64,000 nt of DNA. Origin: JAHIVN01 sp018816645. GTDB lineage: Bacteria; Patescibacteriota; Dojkabacteria; JAHIVN01. The stretch is from NCBI GenBank assembly GCA_043816305.1, contig JBDRHZ010000001.1:20265-84264 (forward strand). The letters are read 5' to 3'. Both the position numbers and the translations under genes were made by a program. Each line of letters starts with the position of its first letter. Position 1 is the first letter of the stretch. This document shows positions 1-8,646 of this stretch, piece after piece. The notes under the pieces were generated by a model that did no database searches, was not told where the DNA came from, and worked only from the letters and a program-made list of their open reading frames with translations.

Positions 1-85
1 TAAGCAGTGCAAACCTGCCCTTTCTAAGCTTTACAGTTTTTTTTACTTTTTTACCTGATAATTCAGAGTATTTTACTCTTTTCAT
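1..85 (-). CDS. N-terminus of an unidentified protein (cut by window edge)
   Basis: The first 28 codons of a gene run leftward off the window. The peptide begins MKRVKYSELSGKK and is very basic. A strong Shine-Dalgarno AGGAGG lies 5 nt before the ATG, which fixes the start, and a sigma70-like promoter lies just upstream. Too little is visible to name a family. The perfect SD contrasts with several genes in this window that look leaderless. Confidence 0.6.
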   Translation of the reverse strand, partial: MKRVKYSELSGKKVKKTVKLRKGRFALL

Positions 86-101
86 GAAAACCTCCTGAGT
101 A

Positions 102-130
102 AATATAGAGGAGTTTAGGCAAAATGTCTA
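102..130 (-). promoter_or_regulatory. Sigma70-like promoter of the left-edge gene
   Basis: Read on the minus strand, TAGACA (125-130) is followed after 17 nt by TATATT (102-107). Both hexamers match consensus at 5 of 6 positions. The predicted transcript start (about 94-96) falls at the beginning of the AGGAGG ribosome-binding site, so the 5' UTR would be only about 10 nt. Confidence 0.6.
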
Positions 131-386
131 GAATAAGTTTAAAAGTCTAAATAACCCCCGACCCTACTCAAAATAAGTGTTCGACAACTGTAGTCTAATA
201 TATTATCCCTAGTCAAGTATTATAACGGAAGATTCTTGTCTATGTAACTTCTTAGCAAATCTGTTTGTCTCAAATTATCATTACATTGATCGTACATTTA
301 TCGTTCATAATAAATCCTTTATTATCATACCCAAAGGCTTCTCAGTTCGTAAGTTCTCAGCCCTTTTCTCCAGTTCAAAACTCCAT
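131..386. other. Intergenic region with no recognisable gene
   Basis: AT-rich DNA between the leftward edge gene and the rightward archease gene. I see no coding frame of note, no tRNA and no clear hairpin terminator. It should contain the divergent upstream elements of both genes. Confidence 0.5.
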
Positions 387-392
387 TATAAT
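387..392 (+). promoter_or_regulatory. -10 box of archease gene, leaderless arrangement
   Basis: A perfect TATAAT ends 6 nt before the archease ATG at 399. The transcript should therefore start at or within a base or two of the start codon, leaving no room for a Shine-Dalgarno. No convincing -35 hexamer is visible. Confidence 0.55.
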
Positions 393-398
393 ATCTAT

Positions 399-842
399 AT
401 GCCGAAAGCAACCGGATCTATAAAATTCCTCGAAGATATTGCTATTGCCGATACTGCATTTTTAGTTCAAGGAAAGAATCCTGCAAAACTCTTCGAGAAC
501 GCCTCAACTGCTCTTGTGAAAACAATGGCTGATATATCAAGAATTGGTCAGACAGTATCACGTAAAATTACACTTGAAAGCGAAGAACTTGATATTCTTC
601 TGTTTGACTACCTAAATGAACTGCTTCTGCTAAAGGATAGTGAAAATTTGTTATTCTCAAGATTCATACTAGATATCAAAAAACATACAAATAGTTGGAA
701 GCTGACAGCTGAATTGATTGGCGAAAAAGCTGATCCAGAGAAGCACAAGATAACAATCGATATCAAAGCGATAACGATGCATATGTTTAAGCTAAAGAAA
801 ACACAAGAAGGTTATGAGGCAAGAGTTGTAGTGGATATCTAA
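399..842 (+). CDS. Archease (RtcB activation protein)
   Basis: A 147-aa protein of the archease family, which helps the RtcB ligase form the RtcB-GMP intermediate and allows multiple turnover. The C-terminal block IDIKAITMHMFKLKKTQ followed by EGYEARVVVDI is the family's most recognisable stretch, including the His of the T-x-H motif. The N-terminus (FLEDIAIADTAFLVQGKN) is a diverged form of the usual FLEHTADVGI segment. Length is typical. The next gene on the same strand, 84 nt away, is rtcB, a common pairing that supports the call. A TATAAT box 6 nt before the ATG suggests a leaderless message. Confidence 0.88.
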   Translation: MPKATGSIKFLEDIAIADTAFLVQGKNPAKLFENASTALVKTMADISRIGQTVSRKITLESEELDILLFDYLNELLLLKDSENLLFSRFILDIKKHTNSWKLTAELIGEKADPEKHKITIDIKAITMHMFKLKKTQEGYEARVVVDI

Positions 843-906
843 AAAAGTAACTGGTAGCAGGTATCCGGTAGCTGATACCAGATCCCAGTTACCAGATACC
901 AGATTT
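843..906. repeat. Degenerate word repeat (TACCAGAT / GGTAGC type)
   Basis: The archease-rtcB gap is filled by imperfect copies of a short word: AACTGGTAGCAGGTATCC, GGTAGCTGATACCAGATC, CCAGTTACCAGATACCAGAT. It belongs to the low-complexity word repeats that recur across the window. No function is evident. Confidence 0.6.
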
Positions 907-926
907 AACATCTTAACTACCAAGCA

Positions 927-2378
927 ATGCAGCAGCAAAATATCCCAACACCAGATTTCATCAAAATCGATGATACTACCTGGGAGATTCCAATCACTTA
1001 TAAAAAAGGAATGCGAGTACCAGCAAGAATTATTGCGACGAAAAAAATACTAGATATGATGGATAAGGGAGTTTTCGAACAGGTAACAAATGTTGCTACC
1101 TTACCAGGTATCCAAAAATTCTCGTTCTGCATGCCTGACGGGCACTGGGGATACGGATTCCCTGTCGGAGGCGTTGCAGCTTTTGATATAAATGAAGGAG
1201 TAATCTCTCCAGGTGGTATTGGCTTCGATATAAACTGTGGTATGCGTGTCATAAAAACCAATCTCTCAGTAAAGGAAGTCGCACCGAGAATAAAAGACCT
1301 CATCGACAGAATGTTTAGAGATATCCCAACTGGTGTCGGTAAAAAGGGCGTTCGAATCACGAGAGAGGAACTCGCGAAAGTGGCAAAAGACGGCGCTTCC
1401 TGGTGCTTGAAGAACGGATATGGCTGGGATGAAGACCTCGAAAGAATAGAAAGTCAGGGCTGCATCGAAGACGCTGATCCGCAATTCTTAAGCGATAGAG
1501 TGGTAAAAAGAGGTATGCCACAGCTGGGAACACTTGGAAGCGGCAACCATTACCTTGAGATACAGTATATTCCAGAGAACGGAATATTTGATGCAGAGCT
1601 TGCTGATCTTTTGAATCTACACGTAGAGCAGGTTTTAATCATGGTGCACACTGGAAGCAGAGGGTTTGGTCATCAAATAGCCACCGACTACCTGAGAAAG
1701 TTTGACGCGGCTATGCGAAAGTACAGCATAACAGTTCCAGATAGGGATCTCGCCTACGCTCCCTTCCAGAGTCCCGAGGGGCAGGAATACTACAAATCAA
1801 TGAACTGTGCGATAAATTATGCTTTTGCGAACAGACAAATCATAACTCACCTTGTAAGAGAAGTTTTCATGAGAGAGTTTCAGGGAACAGCAAAATCGAT
1901 GGAAATGGAACTTTTATATGACGTTGCACATAACACTGCAAAAGTCGAAGAATATGACGGGAGAGAACTAATCGTCCACAGGAAAGGCTCTACTAGAAGC
2001 TTTGGACCAGGCAATCCGGAAATACCTGAAATGTATCAGGAAACTGGACAGCCGGTGATTATCGGAGGATCTATGGAAACCGGATCATATCTCTTGGCTG
2101 GCACCAAAGAGGCTGAACAGGAAACTTTTGGATCAACTGCTCATGGATCAGGCAGAACGATGAGCAGAACTGCAGCAAGAAGAAAGGTTCACGGGAAAGA
2201 ACTAGAGGAATCCTTGGCTGAGAAAGGAATATATATCCGGAGTGCATCCTACGCAGGACTTGCAGAAGAAGCCGGTCTGGCGTATAAAAATGTAGATGAT
2301 GTTTGTGAGGCAGTAGACTCGGCAGGAATTTCGAAAAGAGTTGTGAAGCTACTGCCGCTTGGCAATATCAAAGGCTAA
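927..2378 (+). CDS. rtcB: RNA-splicing ligase RtcB
   Basis: A 483-aa RtcB, the Mn2+/GTP-dependent ligase that joins 2',3'-cyclic-phosphate (3'-phosphate) RNA ends to 5'-OH ends in tRNA splicing or RNA repair. Motifs appear in family order: GIGFDINCGMRV (metal-binding Asp and Cys), GSGNHYLEIQ, MVHTGSRGFGHQ, HNTAKVE, HRKGSTRSFGPG, GSMETGSYLLAG, and AHGSGRTMSR containing the guanylylated His. Length is normal for bacterial RtcB. It follows the archease gene. No RtcA, RtcR or PrfH is visible, so the physiological substrate (intron-containing tRNA or damaged RNA) is open. Confidence 0.97.
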   Translation: MQQQNIPTPDFIKIDDTTWEIPITYKKGMRVPARIIATKKILDMMDKGVFEQVTNVATLPGIQKFSFCMPDGHWGYGFPVGGVAAFDINEGVISPGGIGFDINCGMRVIKTNLSVKEVAPRIKDLIDRMFRDIPTGVGKKGVRITREELAKVAKDGASWCLKNGYGWDEDLERIESQGCIEDADPQFLSDRVVKRGMPQLGTLGSGNHYLEIQYIPENGIFDAELADLLNLHVEQVLIMVHTGSRGFGHQIATDYLRKFDAAMRKYSITVPDRDLAYAPFQSPEGQEYYKSMNCAINYAFANRQIITHLVREVFMREFQGTAKSMEMELLYDVAHNTAKVEEYDGRELIVHRKGSTRSFGPGNPEIPEMYQETGQPVIIGGSMETGSYLLAGTKEAEQETFGSTAHGSGRTMSRTAARRKVHGKELEESLAEKGIYIRSASYAGLAEEAGLAYKNVDDVCEAVDSAGISKRVVKLLPLGNIKG

Positions 2379-2458
2379 AATTTTTTCATGATAAAATAAA
2401 AAAACCATCAAACAAACAAATAGCAACAATTCTGAATGAAATTGCAGATATCCTGGAA

Positions 2459-4126
2459 ATGCGGGATGAGATGATTTTCAAAATACGTGCTTACAGAAGA
2501 GCTGCAAGAGAGATTGAAGAAAATCCACAGAAAATAGCAGACATTCAAGATCTAAAGAAGCTGCAGGAAATTCCCGGCATTGGTGAAGGAATAGCAAACA
2601 AGATCATAGAAATCTCAGAGACTGGTACTTGTGAATACTACGAACAGCTCAAAAAGACAGTTCCGGTAGACATTACAACTCTAAATAGTATCGAAGGGCT
2701 GGGACCCAAAAAAATCAAAAGACTCTATGACGAATTAGGCATACAAACAATTCAAGATCTGGAAAAAGCCATAAAAAGAAAGAAACTCCAGGCACTTGAT
2801 GGTTTCAGGGAAAAAACAGAGCAAAACCTTTTGAGGGGGATTACATCCTACAAAAAACACAGGGACAGATTTAGACTAGATGAAGCGCTAGGATACGCAC
2901 AAGACTTCGTTGAGAAGCTGAGATCTCATCCGACAACACTCAACGTCGAGATCGCAGGATCACTAAGAAGGAGAAAAGAAACTATAGGTGACGCTGACAT
3001 TCTCATTTCGTCAAAAGATCCACAAGTTTCAATGGAATTTTTCACTTCACTTGAAGAAGTGTCGCGTATACTTGGGAAAGGAAAAACAAAGTCTACGATA
3101 GAATTTGATAACAGCTTCCAAGCTGATTTGCGTGTTATTGATGCAAAAAGCTGGGGAGCAGCACTTCAGTACTTTACAGGTGATAAGGCGCATAACATAA
3201 AAGTGAGAAAAATCGCGTTAGATAAAGGCCTGAAACTAAATGAATACGGTCTGTTTAATAAAACTGGGAAGTCTATCGCTGGTAAAACTGAAAAGGAAAT
3301 CTATCAAAAGCTTGGAATGCAGACACCTCCAGCCGAGATAAGAAGAGACACAGGAGAAATTGAAGCGGCATTAGAAAATAAGCTTCCAAATCTGATTGAA
3401 CAGCAGCATATCAGGGGCGACCTGCAGATGCACACAACGATGAGCGATGGGATCAATTCAGCCGAAGAGATGGCTAAAAAAGGAGCTGAGCTTGGATACG
3501 AATACATCGCTATTACAGAACACAACACGGAAGGCTTAGAAGTCGCAGGAGGAGTGTCCGCAAAAGACATTCCTGATTACATCAAACAGCTCAAAAGCTC
3601 AAAGGCTCAAAAGCTCAGCTGTAAAATCCTCGCTGGACTTGAAGTAAATATTGGCAAAGATGGTACTTTGACCGTTCCTGATAAGTACCTGGAAATGCTG
3701 GATTTCGTTTTAGTTGCTATTCATTCTCACTTCAGAATGAGCAAGAATGAGATGACCAAAAGAATTCTCAAAGCGTTTGATAATCCATATGTACACGCTT
3801 TTGCTCATCCGACCGGACGACTTCTCTTACGGAGAGACCCCTATGAGTTTGATTTTGAAACTGTCTGCAAAAAAGCTAAAGAAAAAAACATTCTTTTAGA
3901 ATTGAATGCTCTTCCAGAAAGACTTGACCTCGATGGAGAATCTGCAAAACTGGCGAAAGAATTCGGCTGCAAGTTTTGCATAGGAACAGACTCTCACAGT
4001 ACAACCCAGCTTGAGAATATGAAGTACGGAGTGTATATGGCCAGAAGAGGCTGGCTAGAGAAAGAGAATGTTATAAATACATTAAGTTTAAAAGAGTTAG
4101 AGAATCACCTGAGACAGAAAAAGTAA
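2459..4126 (+). CDS. polX: DNA polymerase/3'-5' exonuclease PolX (start uncertain)
   Basis: A family X polymerase with a C-terminal PHP domain, for short-gap filling in base excision repair. The order is N-terminal helical/HhH region (IPGIGEGIANKI, IEGLGPKKI), the polymerase palm with GSLRRRKETIGDADILI carrying the metal-binding Asp pair, then PHP from about residue 320 (GDLQMHTTMSDG, ITEHNTEG, HPTGRLLLRR, IGTDSHS). The first ATG is at 2459, but homologous-looking sequence continues upstream (NKQIATILNEIADILE) without any in-frame ATG, GTG or TTG. One extra A in the A-run near 2394-2404 would fuse it to ATG 2388. A word-repeat insert lies at about residues 376-387 (KQLKSSKAQKLS). Confidence 0.93.
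   Translation: MRDEMIFKIRAYRRAAREIEENPQKIADIQDLKKLQEIPGIGEGIANKIIEISETGTCEYYEQLKKTVPVDITTLNSIEGLGPKKIKRLYDELGIQTIQDLEKAIKRKKLQALDGFREKTEQNLLRGITSYKKHRDRFRLDEALGYAQDFVEKLRSHPTTLNVEIAGSLRRRKETIGDADILISSKDPQVSMEFFTSLEEVSRILGKGKTKSTIEFDNSFQADLRVIDAKSWGAALQYFTGDKAHNIKVRKIALDKGLKLNEYGLFNKTGKSIAGKTEKEIYQKLGMQTPPAEIRRDTGEIEAALENKLPNLIEQQHIRGDLQMHTTMSDGINSAEEMAKKGAELGYEYIAITEHNTEGLEVAGGVSAKDIPDYIKQLKSSKAQKLSCKILAGLEVNIGKDGTLTVPDKYLEMLDFVLVAIHSHFRMSKNEMTKRILKAFDNPYVHAFAHPTGRLLLRRDPYEFDFETVCKKAKEKNILLELNALPERLDLDGESAKLAKEFGCKFCIGTDSHSTTQLENMKYGVYMARRGWLEKENVINTLSLKELENHLRQKK
3586..3620 (+). repeat. In-frame word repeat inside polX
   Basis: Imperfect tandem copies of AGCTCAAA (cagctcaaaagctcaaaggc and so on) encode QLKSSKAQKLS in the PHP domain. 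This is a low-complexity insertion of the same AGCT-word type that fills intergenic gaps elsewhere, tolerated in frame between conserved PHP segments. Confidence 0.6.
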
Positions 4127-4198
4127 TCGTTAAATCTTCAGTTCCCAGTTCTCCGAGGCTACAACATTGGAACTATTTAAATAAGAATAGATAAAGTT

Positions 4199-5398
4199 AT
4201 GAAAGAATACGATGTGGTTATAATAGGGGCAGGGCCAGCTGGCTGCCAGTGTGCTAGAAAATTATCAGATGGGAAAAGAAAAGTTCTGGTTATTGATAAG
4301 ATAAAAGACTTTAATGATAATGATTTTTCGAGTGCAGGGGCACCTATTGAAATAGTGGATCAATTTAATCTTTCCCGGGAAGTGATCTCCGCACACTGGA
4401 ATCAGATTAAAATTTCCACATCAAAGAATAATCATATTTGGAAATCCGACAAAGCTCTTGGAATTGTAATGGATTTCACTAAACTCAAGAAGTCCCTGCT
4501 TAAAGATGCCCAGAGGAAGAAATGTGAAGTATCGCTCGGTACTAAATTTAAAAAGATACAGAAACACACAGAAGGCTACATCATCCACTTTGAAGATATT
4601 ATCTCAAGTCATACTTTTGGCGTGAAGGCAAAAGTCATTGTTGATGCAACGGGTCCACAAAGAGCTGTCATCAATCCTCAAAAGAAAAATCTGAATTTAT
4701 TTATTGGAATAGGGCTCGAATACCTAATAGAATTCGACCGTACAATCACATCAGAATTTTCTGAGAGTCGGCTTGACTTTTTATTAGGCTATAAATAGAT
4801 TCCACATGGATATGGCTGGGTATTCCCGATGGGGAGCGATATTGCAAAAGTGGGTGTGGGATATTTCAAATTTTCAAAAGGACTTAATAGCCCAGGAAAA
4901 TCGCTGAAGGATTATATTAAACAAATTATTCAAGAATATATGAAGCTCCACGAATACAAGATCGTAGATATTCATGGCTCAAATCTTTTGTATAGTGAAT
5001 CACAAAGAGACATATACTATAAAGACAATATTATTGCCGTTGGCGATGCCATTTCATGTGTTAATCCGTTGGGCGGAGAAGGCATACGGCATGCTATGCA
5101 TAGCGCAGATATAGTTTCCAGGTTCATTGTTATTTATCTTGACACACAGGAGTATCTTTTCGAAGATTATGAAAAAGAGATGCGTAAATACTTTGGCAAG
5201 AAATGGCTAATCAGCGAAAAGCTTAGAAAAATCGTATATGGACAATTGAACAACGAGATGATAGAAAAAGGTTTTAACTATGCAACCGGTTTTTCTACAA
5301 ATGAGCTGATGGATCTGCTCTTCTTCTACAAATTTGATCGAATTGACAACGCCCTCAACAATTTTATTCTTAATAAACTTAAACGATTATTCTCGTAA
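4199..5398 (+). pseudogene. Geranylgeranyl-reductase-like flavoprotein interrupted by in-frame TAG
   Basis: Two ORFs (4199-4798 and 4829-5398) lie in the same frame and read as one FAD-dependent reductase of about 399 aa, separated only by a TAG at 4796-4798. The first half starts YDVVIIGAGPAGCQCARKL (FAD Rossmann motif) and contains VIVDATGPQR. The second continues IPHGYGWVFPMG and has VGDAISCVNPLGGEGI, the second FAD motif of the geranylgeranyl/digeranylgeranylglycerophospholipid reductase group. No frameshift is needed. Either the gene died recently, the stop is read through, or there is a base error. TAG ends other genes here, so general recoding is unlikely. The family normally reduces isoprenoid double bonds. 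Confidence 0.8.
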
Positions 5399-5400
5399 AT

Positions 5401-5428
5401 TTGCATTTCTCACAGGATACTTTATACT
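5401..5428 (+). promoter_or_regulatory. Promoter of DUF6922/AbiEii pair
   Basis: TTGCAT (5401-5406) is followed after 16 nt by TATACT (5423-5428), 7 nt before the ATG at 5436. The spacing predicts a transcript that starts almost at the start codon. Confidence 0.45.
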
Positions 5429-5435
5429 ATGTTTC

Positions 5436-5678
5436 ATGAATAGAAAAGTCCCGGAAACATTTAAGCATCTATTTTGGGACCACGATATTGATAACCTCTG
5501 TCCCAAAAATCACAAAGGTTTTATCATTGAACGCCTAATGGAAAAAGGATCTGTCGATTCCTTGCAGTGGATATTTAAACAGTATTCTCAAACGGAAATA
5601 ATCTCGGTCATAAATCAAAGCCCCAATCTAACCCCTAAAACAAGAAACTTTTGGAATCTCATTTTAAATGAAGGATAG
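5436..5678 (+). CDS. DUF6922-type putative antitoxin
   Basis: An 80-aa protein starting MNRKVPETFKHLFWD. I prefer this ATG over the in-frame ATG at 5334 because a promoter sits just before it and the family usually begins shortly before the LFWD motif. FIIERLMEKGS, LQWIFKQYS and LSPKT-like LTPKTRNFW segments match the small helical DUF6922 proteins seen next to AbiEii-type nucleotidyltransferases. It overlaps the next gene by 11 nt, so the two are translationally coupled, as expected of an antitoxin-toxin pair. The antitoxin role is inferred from context. Confidence 0.7.
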   Translation: MNRKVPETFKHLFWDHDIDNLCPKNHKGFIIERLMEKGSVDSLQWIFKQYSQTEIISVINQSPNLTPKTRNFWNLILNEG

Positions 5679-6303
5679 CCTCTATAAACTTGTACTTTCC
5701 AAGCAGAGTCTGGATTTGCTAAGTACTATAAATTCAATTGAAGATTATGATAATTTCTACCTGGCTGGAGGTACTTCTCTCGCTCTACAGATCGGCCATA
5801 GAAAATCTATCGATCTCGATTTCTTCTCTCCCCAAGAATTCAAAAGCTCAATTATCCACTCTTTTGGCCAGAAATACGAGATAACATCTCTGCACGATAA
5901 TTCTATCGAACTGACATCGAAAAATACCCGGCTGTTTTTTTTCTTCTTTGCCTTCCCATTATACAAAAAGATAGTAGTAAAGGAGAACATTCGCCTTGCT
6001 CATCCGATTGATATCGGACTCATGAAGCTCTTGGCTCTTCAAGGAAGGACTGCTAAAAAAGACATTATCGACTTGTACTTCCTGAACAAATACATCATTA
6101 GGCTTGGAGCACTCCTGAAAATCTTCGAAAAACATTATCCGAAGGAAAGCTTCAACAGTTATGACTCTTTGAAAACCTTACTGGACCCAGCAGTACTAGA
6201 AACACAGCCAATGCCTGTTATGCTCAAGAAGTGCACATGGAAAAAATGTTACGACTTAGTCAAAGAGAAAGTCTCAAATCACATAAAAATGATTGTACTA
6301 TAA
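5668..6303 (+). CDS. AbiEii/AbiGii-family nucleotidyltransferase (putative toxin)
   Basis: A 211-aa nucleotidyltransferase of the AbiEii/AbiGii toxin family. FYLAGGTSLALQIGHRKS followed by IDLDFFSP is the signature GG-T/S and D-x-D active site of the DNA polymerase-beta-like fold. IGLMKLLALQGRTAKKD then IIDLYFL is the conserved C-terminal motif. In studied systems (AbiE, MenA-type) such enzymes add nucleotides to tRNA or related targets and cause growth arrest or phage abortive infection. Here it is coupled to the DUF6922 gene. All catalytic residues look intact. Confidence 0.85.
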   Translation: MKDSLYKLVLSKQSLDLLSTINSIEDYDNFYLAGGTSLALQIGHRKSIDLDFFSPQEFKSSIIHSFGQKYEITSLHDNSIELTSKNTRLFFFFFAFPLYKKIVVKENIRLAHPIDIGLMKLLALQGRTAKKDIIDLYFLNKYIIRLGALLKIFEKHYPKESFNSYDSLKTLLDPAVLETQPMPVMLKKCTWKKCYDLVKEKVSNHIKMIVL

Positions 6304-6343
6304 CCCAGCCCAAAGTATCCTTTGTTCTGTAAACTGAAATCCG

Positions 6344-6488
6344 TTTGCCTGCCTCTGGCAGGTAATCAGCAGTCAGCTGTCAGCATTCAGCTAGTTAACA
6401 TAGTTCATAATTATTAATCATCTTAACCATTTCTATCATCTTGATCATCTTAATCATCTCGACCATTTCGATCTTCTTAATCACTTCT
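6344..6488. repeat. Composite intergenic repeats: palindrome plus word repeats
   Basis: Three repeat types stand side by side: a palindrome CCTGCCTCTGGCAGG (6348-6362), an AGCTG word repeat (CAGCAGTCAGCTGTCAGC), and a run of degenerate ATCATCTTAATC words (about 6410-6485). The block separates two convergent genes and shows no coding potential. The palindrome shares its GCCTCTGGC core with copies near 16.2, 24.0 and 28.2 kb. Confidence 0.6.
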
Positions 6489-6499
6489 ACATCCGAATT

Positions 6500-6931
6500 T
6501 CATTTTTGTTTAGGACTTTGAGTTTCGTATTTCGTTAAAGCATTCTTCAGTGCCTTCACTGCCAGCTGTGCACACTCCATCTTATTCTGAGGCAGGGATC
6601 CTAGATGCTCCCTGATGTCTTCATCGCTCAGTTTATTCGCTTCTTCAAGCGTTTTTCCTTTGATCATAACTGTCAGTGCAGATCCTGATATGCAAGCTCC
6701 TGCACAGCCCAAAGCTTCGAACACAGCTTCTTGGATAATCCCAGCGTTATCGAGCTTCAGCGAAACCGACATATAGTCGCCACAGTGCCCAAGTTCTTCG
6801 CCTTTCACGCTCGGAGCTTCGAGCTCTCTAAAATTCAGTTTTTTCTTGTAGTACTCGATGCCCTTATCAGAGTAACCAAGTTTACGCATGAGTTCGTCCT
6901 GTTTTGTAACTTCAGATGCCTTTGTAGCCAT
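6500..6931 (-). CDS. IscU/NifU-type Fe-S cluster scaffold protein
   Basis: A 143-aa member of the IscU/NifU N-terminal/SufU superfamily, on which Fe-S clusters are built. The three Cys regions are present: LGHCGDYMSVSL, FEALGCAGACISGSALT, and MECAQLAVKALKNAL. It differs from the SufU encoded 3 kb away in having Cys-Ala-Gly-Ala-Cys in the second motif and a longer N-terminus. It is transcribed alone, opposite the HAD/Suf block. Whether it works with the SufS here or with another system is not shown. Confidence 0.85.
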   Translation of the reverse strand: MATKASEVTKQDELMRKLGYSDKGIEYYKKKLNFRELEAPSVKGEELGHCGDYMSVSLKLDNAGIIQEAVFEALGCAGACISGSALTVMIKGKTLEEANKLSDEDIREHLGSLPQNKMECAQLAVKALKNALTKYETQSPKQK

Positions 6932-7123
6932 ATGCTTTACATAACTAATAGTAATTTAGTATTAGTTTACCAGAAGTGTTTGATTTAGTCAACACACAAC
7001 TAATGCACCTGAATTCAACAATTAATTTGCATAATTAACAATAAGTTAACTATTGAATCATCTGAATTTTCTTTTCCAAATATCTCCGAATCTGATATCA
7101 TTCACTTATTACCAGTTAAAACT

Positions 7124-7837
7124 ATGAAATACAAAGCTGTCTTGTTTGATGTTGATGATACACTTTGTAAAACTGCCGGTACAAAAGGCTATGTTTTCGA
7201 CCAGTTATATAGAAATCACAAAATCTTCCACAGTGTTCCAATTGAAAAGTTTAGGAAAATTCTAACTGAATCACGGGAGAAATATTTCAATAAGCTCATA
7301 AGCAAAGGGTTTAATACTTATGCAAGAATTGAATTCTGGTTCGAGATTATGAAGAATTTGAAGATTGTGGTCCCGGTTGTAGAATTATCTGAAATCGTTA
7401 CTGAATATTGGGAGCTTACATATGAACACGTAGTCCCCTATCCAGGACTTCAGGAAATGCTTGAGGAATTAAGGAAGCTGGACGGAATTATAATAGCGAC
7501 ACTGACGGCTGGCGATTATTATTCAAAAACAGAAAAACTCATGAAACTCGGAATAGAAAAGTATTTCGACTACAACTTCGTAACGGAACTGGTGCAGAAA
7601 CCTAAAACAACCGGACACATTTATCAGTACGTTTTAGACTACCTGAATCTGGAACCAAAGGAAGTCTTGATGGTAGGAGACAAGCCGCACGAGGATATCA
7701 TTCCTGCAAATAAAATCGGTATTGATACAGTACAAGTAACTATACGGGGAGACTTTGAAGTTGCAGCCAAGGGACATGCCAAACCGGATTTCGTGACAGA
7801 TAACCTGAAAGAGCTAATACAAATAATAAATAATTAA
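7124..7837 (+). CDS. HAD-family hydrolase (copy 1)
   Basis: A 237-aa haloacid dehalogenase-superfamily phosphatase. Motif I is LFDVDDTLCKT, motif II is IATLTAG, motif III uses the Lys in VQKPKTTGHI, and motif IV is MVGDKPHEDIIPANKIG. The helical cap between motifs I and II is typical of subfamily I. The next gene, 10 nt downstream, is a clear paralog (shared FARIE-W, PDT-type and DIIPAN-IGI-TVQ segments). The substrate cannot be predicted; small phosphorylated metabolites are usual. Confidence 0.88.
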   Translation: MKYKAVLFDVDDTLCKTAGTKGYVFDQLYRNHKIFHSVPIEKFRKILTESREKYFNKLISKGFNTYARIEFWFEIMKNLKIVVPVVELSEIVTEYWELTYEHVVPYPGLQEMLEELRKLDGIIIATLTAGDYYSKTEKLMKLGIEKYFDYNFVTELVQKPKTTGHIYQYVLDYLNLEPKEVLMVGDKPHEDIIPANKIGIDTVQVTIRGDFEVAAKGHAKPDFVTDNLKELIQIINN

Positions 7838-7847
7838 CCTTAATAAT

Positions 7848-8570
7848 ATGAAATATACTACTGTCATATTTGATTTGGATGATACCTTATGCAACACATC
7901 CGAAAGCAAGGCAAAAGTCTTTTCTCAAATTTATCGTGATAATTCAAAGCTGCATGTAGTTTCAGAGGAGGAGTTTACAGTACTCATCACAAAAGAACGT
8001 CAGCGCTATCTGGATAGGGTTGGAGGAATGCAGACATTTGCCAGAATAGAGATGTGGCTTGGACTTGTAAGCAAGTTAAAGATCAATCTCTCTGTAAGAG
8101 AATTGAAAACGATAATTGATGATTACTGGAAATACACACTGCAGGAGATACAGCTGTTCCCGGATACTTTGGAAACTCTTGACGAACTTATGACTATGGA
8201 CATGGTTACAGTCCTTGTCACAGGGGGAGATTTTTATACTAAGGCCAGCAAGCTCATCAAGCTTGGCATTGACAATCACTTTAAATATGTTTTTACCGCT
8301 GACCTGATAAGACAGCCTAAAAATGATCCTGCAATCTATAGATATGTTCTGAACTACATAAATGTTCAAGCACCACGTGCGATAATGGTTGGAAATGATC
8401 CCGAGCAGGATATCATTCCAGCAAATCAAATAGGGATAACTACAGTCCAGATATTTGCTGATGACGCAGGAACTAGCGAACAGGGAGATTCCTCCCCCAG
8501 TTTCAAGATTAATAATCTGCACGAACTTATTCCTGTTTTAGAAGGCCAAACAGGAGATCGAGCAAAATAA
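7848..8570 (+). CDS. HAD-family hydrolase (copy 2)
   Basis: A 240-aa tandem paralog of the preceding gene. Motif I is IFDLDDTLCNT, motif II is VLVTGGDF, motif III is RQPKNDPAI, and motif IV is MVGNDPEQDIIPANQIG, where GND replaces the GDK of copy 1. The pair probably arose by local duplication and forms one transcription unit. Differences concentrate in the cap and the C-terminus, which suggests diverged substrates. Confidence 0.88.
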   Translation: MKYTTVIFDLDDTLCNTSESKAKVFSQIYRDNSKLHVVSEEEFTVLITKERQRYLDRVGGMQTFARIEMWLGLVSKLKINLSVRELKTIIDDYWKYTLQEIQLFPDTLETLDELMTMDMVTVLVTGGDFYTKASKLIKLGIDNHFKYVFTADLIRQPKNDPAIYRYVLNYINVQAPRAIMVGNDPEQDIIPANQIGITTVQIFADDAGTSEQGDSSPSFKINNLHELIPVLEGQTGDRAK

Positions 8571-8646
8571 TTAAACAGGATGCCTGTAAACTAACATAAA
8601 TATTTATGTTATACTTTTCATTCAGTTAATCTGAATATTACAAAAC

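Noticed and set aside
6410..6485. ATCATCTTAATC repeats as a possible short-spacer array or iteron origin
   Set aside because: Unit length and sequence drift continuously and no replication gene is adjacent; it matches the general word-repeat pattern of the window.
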